Below are positions 9,275 to 16,958 of a stretch of 64,000 bases of DNA, piece after piece. How positions within the stretch are numbered: position 1 is the stretch's first letter; each line of letters starts with the position of its first letter. Position numbers and translations under genes: made by a program. The notes under the pieces are model-generated. The model did not search any database. It saw only the letters and a program-made list of their open reading frames with translations, and was not told the origin of the DNA. This DNA is from Glaciecola sp965660815 (GTDB taxonomy: Bacteria; Pseudomonadota; Gammaproteobacteria; Enterobacterales; Alteromonadaceae): NCBI GenBank assembly GCA_965660815.1, contig CBFIBG010000089.1, positions 62,001 through 126,000 of the forward strand, written 5' to 3'.

Positions 9275-9748
9275 CTACGACTCAACCTTTAACAACTCAA
9301 CATCAAAGATCAGAACTGAGCCTGGTGGAATTTTACCAGCAGAACGATTTCCATAGCCCAACTCTGGTGGTATGAAAAATCGAAACTTATCGCCTTCTTT
9401 CATTAATTGAAGCCCTTCCGTCCATCCTTTGATCACTTGATTTAAGCCAAAACTGATTGGCTGCCCTCTTTCAACAGAGCTATCAAACACCGTTCCATCA
9501 ATAAGAGTTCCATGATAATGAACCTTAACCCTCGACATTGCGCTGGGGCTAATATTCCCATCTCCTTGCTCAAGAGCAATGTATTGCAAACCAGAAGAAG
9601 TGACTTTTACGTCTTGCTTATCCTTATTTTCCAGTAAAAATGTACTCCCTAATGACAGATTTTCTTCAGCAGCTTGTTTATTGGTTGAGGTTTTATAAAA
9701 GTAAAAAGCCACTAGCAGTGCAATAACCGCGATGAGTACAAACTTCAT
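9275..9748 (-). CDS. FKBP-type peptidyl-prolyl cis-trans isomerase, membrane anchored
   Basis: 157 residues: an N-terminal hydrophobic helix (about 2-17, likely an uncleaved anchor or signal), a short linker, then a complete FKBP domain (about 50-155). Hallmarks are VKVHYHGTLIDGTVFDSS, QVIKGWTEGLQLMKEGDK, PPELGYG and IPPGSVLIFDVELL. It should catalyse proline isomerisation in the periplasm at the inner membrane. It lacks the long dimerisation domain of FkpA/FklB, so it is a short FklB-like form. Confidence 0.9.
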   Translation of the reverse strand: MKFVLIAVIALLVAFYFYKTSTNKQAAEENLSLGSTFLLENKDKQDVKVTSSGLQYIALEQGDGNISPSAMSRVKVHYHGTLIDGTVFDSSVERGQPISFGLNQVIKGWTEGLQLMKEGDKFRFFIPPELGYGNRSAGKIPPGSVLIFDVELLKVES

Positions 9749-9839
9749 ATTAGCTCTATCCTATGTTGTATAAATAATATCTAAAGTGAAGTGTATAGGA
9801 CTCAATACGATTGTAAAAATCATTTCGCAAAATACATTA

Positions 9840-10211
9840 TTATTGAGATTCAACCGCATTATCTTTTAACGCTTCTAATGAAATATGACGCAATGCTTCG
9901 TGATTAGTTGCTTCTAGCACAACCTTTGGTGCCACACCCTGTTCATATGCCTGCTGCCAACGTTTTGCGCATACACACCACTTATCTCCGTCTTTCAAAC
10001 CAGGAAATTTATGAAAAGAATCGGGCGTTATTAAATCATTTCCTAACCATGCTTGTTGTTGCAAAAAAGCATCGGTTACAATTGCGCAGACCGAGTGGTT
10101 CCCCGTATCGCCTAAAGGAACATGGCAGCTTCCATCTCTGAAAATACCCGTTCCATCACAGCATGGCTTTAAAGGTGTTCCAAGCACGTTTATGGATTGT
10201 TTTTGTGACAT
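9840..10211 (-). CDS. DUF2237 family protein
   Basis: Cys-rich cytoplasmic protein of 123 residues with the DUF2237 pattern: NVLGTPLKPCC near the start, GSCHVP, a VCAIVTDAFL core and GDKWCVCAKRW followed by APKVVLEATN. Function of the family is unknown. The conserved Cys and His residues suggest metal binding, which is inference. It follows the FKBP gene in the same orientation with a separate promoter region between them. Confidence 0.85.
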   Translation of the reverse strand: MSQKQSINVLGTPLKPCCDGTGIFRDGSCHVPLGDTGNHSVCAIVTDAFLQQQAWLGNDLITPDSFHKFPGLKDGDKWCVCAKRWQQAYEQGVAPKVVLEATNHEALRHISLEALKDNAVESQ

Positions 10212-10491
10212 AGCCGTCTCCTATCACGATTAGTAAAGCATAAATTAACGAGGTTGCGACCATTAGAAACGCATCACGACTAAAAACATAAGTTATATTA
10301 TTGTTTAGGGTCAAGACTTTTCTTGTTACCGTTTTGATTAAAACCTACTAAAGTAATTCATAAAGACAATTAGAACCAACTATATAGCGTTTTATAGAAG
10401 GACGTCGACAATGCTAAAAATCTCAGAAAATCTGGATATAGCGATAGTCGACGCGTTGAAAATTTCTCAATTACTTTTGAGGTGCACAACA

Positions 10492-10863
10492 ATGGCTAAG
10501 ATTACAGGACTAGGAGGCATTTTTTACGTTGTAAAAGATGTAGAGTCAACCAAACAATGGTACAAAGAAAAGCTGGGACTTGAAGGAGATTACGGTCCAC
10601 AATTGAATTGGTCCGAAGAGCCAAAGGACAAACCTTTTTCGCTTGTGAGTTTCTTTAAAGACGATGAGTACATTAAGCCCGGAACCAATCAATTTATGAT
10701 AAATTTACGAGTCGACGACTTAGACGCGTTTATTGAACTGTTGCAATCAAGAGACGTGGAAATACTAAATCAGGTGGACGAAGGTTATGGAAAGTTTGCT
10801 TGGATATTAGATCCAAACGGCATAAAAATTGAGCTTTGGGAACAAGTAGCGTCTCCAGAATAA
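10492..10863 (+). CDS. VOC superfamily (glyoxalase/bleomycin resistance-like) protein
   Basis: A 123-residue vicinal-oxygen-chelate fold protein: KITGLGGIFYVVKDVESTKQWYKEKLGL opens the first beta-alpha-beta unit, DDLDAFIELLQSRDVEI the second, and the end has AWILDPNGIKIELWE with the usual metal-ligand Glu. The substrate is unknown. Start choice: the ATG at 10492 has TGAGGTG 7-8 bases upstream and matches homologue starts. An in-frame ATG at 10411 also has a good ribosome site (GAAGGA), so a 27-residue extension is possible. Confidence 0.8.
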   Translation: MAKITGLGGIFYVVKDVESTKQWYKEKLGLEGDYGPQLNWSEEPKDKPFSLVSFFKDDEYIKPGTNQFMINLRVDDLDAFIELLQSRDVEILNQVDEGYGKFAWILDPNGIKIELWEQVASPE

Positions 10864-10953
10864 AATAAAGCGATAAAAATTAAATCACAAAAAGAACCTG
10901 CGCGTACAATAGGAGTCTTAGTTGTTTAATTTTATTTACGATATTGGAAATAC

Positions 10954-11733
10954 ATGAATATGAAAAAGCTTTTAGCTTTAGTCGCACTGGGATTGCTATT
11001 AAGTAGCGCAATCAGTGTTGCTAACGAGACCTATAAAACCATAGAAAATAATTTGCGCGAGATAAATAATGGCGCGTTTGCTGAAGCGCCAATAGAAGTA
11101 TTAGGTGAAGTAGGTGAGCCCGGGTTTGAGGACTTTTATTACGTCGAACTGGGCGGGCAACAAATTATGGTGACGTCTTCTGGCAAATACGCGATTGTCG
11201 GAGACTTAATTAATCTTGATACTCGTACTAATCTAACGGAAGAGTTTTCACGCAGAGGCTTAGCGAAGACCGCTAAAGCGGAGTTGACCCAATTTGATCA
11301 GGAAGATTTTGTCACATTTGAGTCTGAAGGCCCGTCTAAAGGCGAAGTATATGTATTAACTGACCCGACCTGTTTTTATTGTCGGAAACTGCACGGCGAT
11401 ATTGAAACGCTTTTACAAGCTGGAATTACCGTCAACTACATTCCCTACCCTAGAAGTGCCTTGGAAGATGGACAAGAACCATATGAGCTACTGAAGCAAG
11501 TTATGTGCGCCAGCGACCCTGTAGACGCAATGGACAAAATCAAAAAGCAAACCGATTCAGGTATGTTTGTACAAGAAAGCTATGCACAGGAATGCAAAGA
11601 CAAAATCGCCAAAGGGAAAGCCCTCGGCACTAAATTAGATATTTCAGGTACCCCATTTTTATACCTGAGCACAGGCAGAGTGGTAGGTGGTTATATCCCG
11701 CCTGAACAGCTTATTAGCTTTTTTGGTTCTTAA
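10954..11733 (+). CDS. DsbC-like periplasmic disulfide isomerase (thioredoxin fold)
   Basis: Signal peptide (about 1-23, AISVA), N-terminal DsbC/G dimerisation-type domain (about 28-95), then a thioredoxin-fold domain with active site C140-F-Y-C143 and cis-proline T233-P234. A second Cys pair (C184, C214) parallels the structural disulfide of DsbC. The canonical DsbC centre is CGYC; here it is CFYC, a conservative change that could tune redox potential. Role: isomerising wrong disulfides in periplasmic proteins, likely kept reduced by DsbD. Followed closely by an unknown secreted protein gene on the same strand. Confidence 0.88.
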   Translation: MNMKKLLALVALGLLLSSAISVANETYKTIENNLREINNGAFAEAPIEVLGEVGEPGFEDFYYVELGGQQIMVTSSGKYAIVGDLINLDTRTNLTEEFSRRGLAKTAKAELTQFDQEDFVTFESEGPSKGEVYVLTDPTCFYCRKLHGDIETLLQAGITVNYIPYPRSALEDGQEPYELLKQVMCASDPVDAMDKIKKQTDSGMFVQESYAQECKDKIAKGKALGTKLDISGTPFLYLSTGRVVGGYIPPEQLISFFGS

Positions 11734-11760
11734 TCGTCTAATCTCAATAGTGAATATTAA

Positions 11761-12423
11761 ATGATAATCAATAGAAACTTAATGAGCATTAAGTTGCTCA
11801 TACTGTCTGGCATAAGCTTGTTGGTAATGTATTCACATACTCTAAGCGCAGCCTCAGATGGCAAATCGACAACCAAAGAGAAAGTGATAAAAGATGCCCC
11901 CGTTGTGTCGATCGGCACTCATGATTCGTTTTTCGAATTGATATCCGAACACTGTGGCAAGGCTTACCGAGGCAAAGTTGTGCTAGATACAGAGCCAAGT
12001 GAGGCATTCAGTAGGCCGTTAGTCATGCACGTACGGAAATGCGAGCCAACCCAACTGCAAATACCTTTTCACGTTGGCGAAGATGCATCTCGTACTTGGA
12101 TAATCACGAAAACCGGTTCTGGCTTGAGTTTAAAGCACGATCATAGGCAACCAAATGGTGAATATGATGCACTAACTATGTATGGTGGACATACCGCCGA
12201 TGCTGGATTTAAGCATATGCAGTCTTTCCCAGCTGACCAATACTCAAAAGAACTTTTTATTGAACAAGGTATCCCACAATCGATTGGAAATACATGGCAA
12301 ATGTTCGTCTACCCGGACAAGTTTACCTATCGACTGATACGACAAGGCAGAGAGTTTAGAGTCGATTTTGACCTTAGCAAACCCATTGACGTGCCCGTCA
12401 CTCCATGGGGATATGCTGAATAA
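11761..12423 (+). CDS. Conserved hypothetical secreted protein
   Basis: 220 residues with an N-terminal signal peptide (hydrophobic LLILSGISLLVMYSHTLSA, cleavage near ASA). The mature part is rich in His and beta-strand-like segments, with motifs SEHCGKAYRGK and LKHDHRQPNGEYDALTMYGG. Two Cys (in EHCGKA and RKCEPT) could form a disulfide. It is not assigned to a family from memory. It starts 27 bases after the DsbC-like gene, so co-transcription, and possibly folding by it, are plausible but unproven. A strong terminator follows. Confidence 0.75.
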   Translation: MIINRNLMSIKLLILSGISLLVMYSHTLSAASDGKSTTKEKVIKDAPVVSIGTHDSFFELISEHCGKAYRGKVVLDTEPSEAFSRPLVMHVRKCEPTQLQIPFHVGEDASRTWIITKTGSGLSLKHDHRQPNGEYDALTMYGGHTADAGFKHMQSFPADQYSKELFIEQGIPQSIGNTWQMFVYPDKFTYRLIRQGREFRVDFDLSKPIDVPVTPWGYAE

Positions 12424-12472
12424 TTTGGCTGGAACTTCTATCACTAATACCTAATAAAAGACTCATGAACAA

Positions 12473-12508
12473 AAAACGCCCTGTTTGGTTTTCCTTGCAG
12501 GGCGTTTT
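12473..12508. terminator. Bidirectional Rho-independent terminator
   Basis: Perfect 11-bp inverted repeat AAAACGCCCTG / CAGGGCGTTTT with a 14-base loop, lying between convergent genes and giving T tracts in both directions. Confidence 0.88.
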
Positions 12509-12537
12509 ACTGTTTTTGAGAAGTAATGAATCTTAAC

Positions 12538-14763
12538 TTAATCCAACTTAGGTAACTCGTCTAGCGACTTTACCCCCATGTTGTATAACGTAAATCCATA
12601 TATATCAGCAAACTGTTCGATGGTTTTGCTGATGGGAGTGCCCGCTCCGTGACCGGCGTCGGTTTCAATTCTGATTAAAGTTGGATGGTCTCCAGTCTGA
12701 AACTCTTGCAGTGTTGCAGCAAACTTAAATGAATGAGCTGGAACTACTCTGTCGTCATGATCAGCCGTGGTTACCATTGTGGCTGGATACTCAATGTCTT
12801 GTTTAATGTTATGTAAAGGTGAGTAACCCTTCAAATATTGAAACATTTCTGCACTTTGCTCAGACGTGCCATAATCATACGCCCAACCCGCACCTGCGGT
12901 AAAAGTGTGGTATCTGAGCATATCTAGCACACCCACTGCTGGCAGAGCGACTGCAGCAAGCTCAGGTCGTTGAGTCATTACCGCCCCTACCAGTAAGCCA
13001 CCGTTTGAGCCACCTCGCAGTGCCAGATAGTCGCTACTTGTGTAGTTTTGATCAATCAAATATTCAGCAGCGGCAATAAAATCATCAAATACGTTTTGTT
13101 TTTGCATTTGAGTGCCTGCTTGATGCCATGCTTTGCCATATTCACCTCCTCCTCGAATATTGGGCACTGCATAAACACCACCAAGCTCTAGCCATGCTGA
13201 AACTGTTGAACTAAAGCTCGGTGTTAGACTGACATTAAAACCGCCGTATCCATAAAGAATTGTTGGATTTTTATCGTTGAGCTCTAAATCCTTATGATGA
13301 GTAATAATCATAGGAACGTCAGTGCCATCTTTCGAGGTATAGAACACCTGCTTAGAAACAAAATTAGCGCCATCGAATTTGGCGTCAGGCTTGTTAAAAA
13401 GACTGGACTCGCCCGACTGAATGTCGAATTCAAAAATGCTAGTAGGCGTCGTGTAATTACTGAAAGTATAATATGTTGTTTCGGCGTCTCGTTTACCAGC
13501 AAAACTCCCTACACTGCCAATATCAGGGAGTTCGATTTCACGCACTCTTTCACCACTTAAAGTATATTGATAAACTTTTGAAATGGCGTCCACCATATAT
13601 TCTGCAAAAAGAAATCCCCCCGCTGAGCTTGGGCTAAGCACATTTTCGGTCTCAGGAATAATGTCCACCCAATTTTTAACGCTTGGATTGCTTGAAATTG
13701 CCATGACAATTTTGGTGTTGGGCGCATCCTCATTAGTGACTAAATAAATTTTATCACCTGTAGAGGTAAGCATAGAAACGTCACTTTTAGGGTCTACCTT
13801 CACTGTCATCCACTCGCTATTCGGGGCAGATAGATCTTTCAAAAACGCTTTGTTACCAGAGGTAGAGTTAGCCGCACTGACGAAAAGAAAACGACTATCG
13901 TCGCTCACTTGAGCACCCACATATCGATATTTTTGCTCTTGTGTGTGGCCGAATACTTTGATGTCTGCGGATTGAGATGTGCCAATTTTGTGATAGTACA
14001 ACTTGTGCTGGTCAGTTTTTTCACTCAGTTCAGAGCCCTCAGGCTTATCATAACTCGAATAGTAAATGCCTTCATTTTTATACCATTGCATGCCACTGAA
14101 TTTGACATCGACCAGTGTTTCTCCAATCAATTCCATTGTATCTGTATCAAGAAAGTAGATTTCTCTCCAGTCACTGCCGCCGGTTGAAGTCTGATAAGCC
14201 GCGATAGAGCCGTCCTCAGAAAAAGATAAGCCGGCCAAAGAGACTGTGCCACCTTCACTGAATGTATTTGGGTCAATAAAAACTTCTGGCTCTTCATTTC
14301 CTTTCTGTCGATATACGACACTTTGATTCTGTAAACCATCATTCTTATAAAAGTACGTATATTCACCTTCAATAAAAGGAGCCGATACTCTCTCGTAATT
14401 AATTAAATCACGGATCTTAGTCTCTAGTTCATCTCTATATGGAATGTTTACCAAGTAGCCTTGAGTCACTTTATTTTGTTCGGTAACCCACTGCTCGGTT
14501 TCTGGACTTCTATCATCTTCTAACCAGCGATATGGGTCGGCTACTTCTTGTCCAAAGTATGTATCCACTACGTCGCCCTTTCGAGTTTCCGGGTAGCTAA
14601 CCTGCGCTTGTTCTAGTGTTTTATTTGTATCTATTTCATTGTCCCTTTTAGGTTGACAAGCCATTACCAGCGTAATGCTTAACATCAGAGTTACGCCCAA
14701 TGGAAAATGCTTTTTTTTAAATTTTACTGTCATATTTTTACTTATGTTGTTCATATTAGTCAT
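12538..14763 (-). CDS. Prolyl oligopeptidase family serine peptidase (S9A), lipoprotein
   Basis: 741 residues. The N-terminus has a signal with lipobox LVMAC (C36), so it is predicted to be a lipoprotein. Residues about 60-470 are the beta-propeller and about 490-735 the alpha/beta hydrolase. Catalytic Ser is in RGGSNGGLL (near 585), Asp in DHDDRV (near 668) and His in DAGHGAG (near 706), and the S9A marker RGGGEYGKAWH is present. It cleaves short proline-containing peptides. The start may instead be an internal ATG 10 codons later. Monocistronic, convergent with the preceding secreted-protein gene. Confidence 0.92.
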   Translation of the reverse strand: MTNMNNISKNMTVKFKKKHFPLGVTLMLSITLVMACQPKRDNEIDTNKTLEQAQVSYPETRKGDVVDTYFGQEVADPYRWLEDDRSPETEQWVTEQNKVTQGYLVNIPYRDELETKIRDLINYERVSAPFIEGEYTYFYKNDGLQNQSVVYRQKGNEEPEVFIDPNTFSEGGTVSLAGLSFSEDGSIAAYQTSTGGSDWREIYFLDTDTMELIGETLVDVKFSGMQWYKNEGIYYSSYDKPEGSELSEKTDQHKLYYHKIGTSQSADIKVFGHTQEQKYRYVGAQVSDDSRFLFVSAANSTSGNKAFLKDLSAPNSEWMTVKVDPKSDVSMLTSTGDKIYLVTNEDAPNTKIVMAISSNPSVKNWVDIIPETENVLSPSSAGGFLFAEYMVDAISKVYQYTLSGERVREIELPDIGSVGSFAGKRDAETTYYTFSNYTTPTSIFEFDIQSGESSLFNKPDAKFDGANFVSKQVFYTSKDGTDVPMIITHHKDLELNDKNPTILYGYGGFNVSLTPSFSSTVSAWLELGGVYAVPNIRGGGEYGKAWHQAGTQMQKQNVFDDFIAAAEYLIDQNYTSSDYLALRGGSNGGLLVGAVMTQRPELAAVALPAVGVLDMLRYHTFTAGAGWAYDYGTSEQSAEMFQYLKGYSPLHNIKQDIEYPATMVTTADHDDRVVPAHSFKFAATLQEFQTGDHPTLIRIETDAGHGAGTPISKTIEQFADIYGFTLYNMGVKSLDELPKLD

Positions 14764-15327
14764 ATTTGTGTGTTGCGAATCTAACCAAATGAAGATTTGA
14801 TATAACTATATGATAAACACAAGTGTAAAATGACGCTAGTCGAGTGAAATACACTTAAAATGAAAGACGTGTTAGACAAACTTTCAGCAAAGTCAGCCCT
14901 GTATTGAATTGTAGCGGATAGTTGAATATCTGGTCCTAGTTTATACTGGCATCTTTCGTACAAATTGTTACAAAATTATGGCCTTAAGCGGTCTTATTTC
15001 GCGACTTACTCTATATCGGTTTATTCACTCATCAAATACCTTGGTGTCACTACCAATTTATAAATGTCCTTAAAGTCTCTGTAATCGAACACTTTTTTAG
15101 TTCAAAAAAGCGTCAGTTTTTTTTACAGCTGCGCTGTTACTGATTTAAAAAACATATACTTATCAATATATTATAATAAGGCATACTATATGCTAATAAA
15201 TGTCAGCAGGAAGCGACAGGTACTCAACTCATGTTACATGTTAATTCTTGAGCATTGAACCTAAGAAGTATGGTTGTTTAGTTTCAATTTTATTAATTGA
15301 TCAACAAAAATATGGAAGTATTAATCG
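14764..15327. other. Intergenic region, 564 bp, between divergent peptidase and surface-protein genes
   Basis: AT-rich region carrying the divergent promoters. Several short dyads occur near 15180-15230, such as GCATACTATATGC and CATGTTACATG. No coding frame with family similarity, RNA gene or repeat could be supported. Confidence 0.5.
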
Positions 15328-16224
15328 ATGAAATTTATAAAGATACTAAAAAAAACACTATTAGCTACATCTGTTGTATTTGCATCAAGTTCTTATTCTG
15401 CCGTACTGGGCGTAAATGTAATAGAATCAGGAGACGATGCAGTATCCGAAATAGCATCTGTATTTAGTTCTGGCGATGTGAATGTTATTAGCGGGTCAGA
15501 AATTTTCTCTGGAGCGCAAGGCGACATGTCGTTGTCTCAGTCAGCTACCTTTACTTCTCTGAACCTAAGTGATGGAAACTCACAAGTATCTATGGGTGAA
15601 GGTTTTATATTAACTTCTGGTTCAGCTGATGCATTGACCGGGCCGGTAAATACGGTGAATGAAACCACGTTCGATCTAGGCGACTCGAATGATGCAGATT
15701 TAATAACCTTAGCTCAAAATAACGGACTAAATTCAAACATAAGCAATGTTAACTTTTTTCAATTCGACTTCACGTTGGAAGATGAGTTTAATGCCATAAC
15801 ACTCGATTTTATCTTTGGTACAGAAGAATTTCCTACCCAGAGTGTCACTGATATTTTTGGTGTCTTCGTAGACGGAGTGAACTTCGCGTTTTTTCCAGAC
15901 AACTCTCTTGTCAATAATGGTGGAAATCCAGGCAATTTTAATGATAACTCCTTTGGAAGCAATGCGTTTGATATCGAATTAAATGGTTTCTCTGACGTGT
16001 TAAGCTTAGTTGGACAAGTAGATACCTCATTAGACGTTCATACATTAAAGATAGCTATAGGAGATACTCTAGATACACGTTTTGACAGTGCCGCATTTAT
16101 TGGCAATCTAGGGGCAATCAATTCTAACGATGGTGGTATTATCATTGATGCTAACGCCCCTTCTATTCTAGCACTGCTAGGCTTTTCCTTGGCATTTATG
16201 GGTTTTCGAAAAATAAAAAGATAA
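15328..16224 (+). CDS. Choice-of-anchor L domain protein with PEP-CTERM-like sorting tail
   Basis: 298 residues: signal peptide (about 1-24, SSYSA), then a beta-rich extracellular domain with FQFDFTLEDEF, ITLDFIFGTEEFPT and DIFGVFVDGVN, the hallmark of choice-of-anchor L domains (F-x-F-G-S/T-E-E). The last 28 residues have the shape of a sorting signal: DANAPSILALLGFSLAFMGF and then RKIKR. The usual PEP is replaced by NAP, as in variant tails of marine Gammaproteobacteria. It is predicted to be exported and anchored or released at the surface; the ligand is unknown. A terminator follows. Confidence 0.85.
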   Translation: MKFIKILKKTLLATSVVFASSSYSAVLGVNVIESGDDAVSEIASVFSSGDVNVISGSEIFSGAQGDMSLSQSATFTSLNLSDGNSQVSMGEGFILTSGSADALTGPVNTVNETTFDLGDSNDADLITLAQNNGLNSNISNVNFFQFDFTLEDEFNAITLDFIFGTEEFPTQSVTDIFGVFVDGVNFAFFPDNSLVNNGGNPGNFNDNSFGSNAFDIELNGFSDVLSLVGQVDTSLDVHTLKIAIGDTLDTRFDSAAFIGNLGAINSNDGGIIIDANAPSILALLGFSLAFMGFRKIKR

Positions 16225-16257
16225 ATATTTAATTGCAATATTTAGGATGTTCAAAAC

Positions 16258-16284
16258 GCTCTAACTTAGTTAGAGCTTTTTTTT
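16258..16284 (+). terminator. Rho-independent terminator after the choice-of-anchor L gene
   Basis: Inverted repeat GCTCTAAC / GTTAGAGC with a 3-base loop, followed by eight T. Confidence 0.9.
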
Positions 16285-16431
16285 AGCAAAAAGTTAATAA
16301 GGTCGATTAATATCCAGTAAATTCAGTAAAGATTATCAGGTTGAACCTTAATTCCTACAGTTTGTCCCATCAATAATTAAAGGTAGTACAAATTAGAAGT
16401 TGAGCCACCCATTTTTTATCGTAAAGGGGAA

Positions 16432-16893
16432 ATGAACTTGCGTATACAGACATTAATTAAATTTTGTATTTTGCCAATTTTGGCCACTGCATTCACACTA
16501 GGCTGCAGTAGCTATCAGTCCACCATACCTAGCGTAAACGACCTACTGGCAGCAGATACTGGGCAAGACGGGAAAACTTGTATAAGACAGGTTGATATAA
16601 ACGGCTACGGAGTGTTGAACGATTATGCCATTAGTGTGGATACTCGTGGAAAAAAACATTACATTGTAACTACTATGTATCGTTGCCCTACCTTGAACAC
16701 CGGCTTTCAGGCTGGATTTGATGGAAACAGATTTGATTTTTGTCCCATTCGAGACAGACTTATTACCAGTGACGAAGCTTGTCCTGTAAAAGCAATCTAC
16801 GAGTTCGAGTCGAGACAGCAAGCCTTTGCAACATTTAATCAGGCAGAGGAAGTTCGCAAAAGTATGCAAAGTGAGATGAAAAACTCGTCGTAA
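16432..16893 (+). CDS. DUF6491-like lipoprotein
   Basis: 153 residues with a lipoprotein signal (lipobox FTLGC, C25). The mature part has a regular Cys pattern (CIRQVDINGYGVL, YRCPTL, FDFCPIRDRLI, EACPVKAIYEF) resembling the DUF6491 family of gammaproteobacterial lipoproteins. Function unknown. The start is supported by AAAGGGG just upstream of the ATG. A terminator follows directly, so it is a single-gene unit. Confidence 0.75.
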   Translation: MNLRIQTLIKFCILPILATAFTLGCSSYQSTIPSVNDLLAADTGQDGKTCIRQVDINGYGVLNDYAISVDTRGKKHYIVTTMYRCPTLNTGFQAGFDGNRFDFCPIRDRLITSDEACPVKAIYEFESRQQAFATFNQAEEVRKSMQSEMKNSS

Positions 16894-16913
16894 ACAGATT
16901 GAAGTTCACATAA

Positions 16914-16939
16914 AAAATCCCCGCTTTCACGGGGATTTT
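16914..16939. terminator. Bidirectional Rho-independent terminator
   Basis: Stem AAAATCCCCG / CGGGGATTTT with loop CTTTCA, between the convergent lipoprotein and TonB-receptor genes. Confidence 0.9.
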
Positions 16940-16958
16940 CAACTAATATAATGAATGG

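Noticed and set aside
14943..14960. TGGCAT-like start of a sigma-54 promoter upstream of the choice-of-anchor L gene
   Set aside because: The -12 GC element at the required spacing is missing.
14781..14963. 60-codon minus-strand frame upstream of the S9A peptidase
   Set aside because: No ribosome site or recognisable sequence; random open frame in an AT-rich region.
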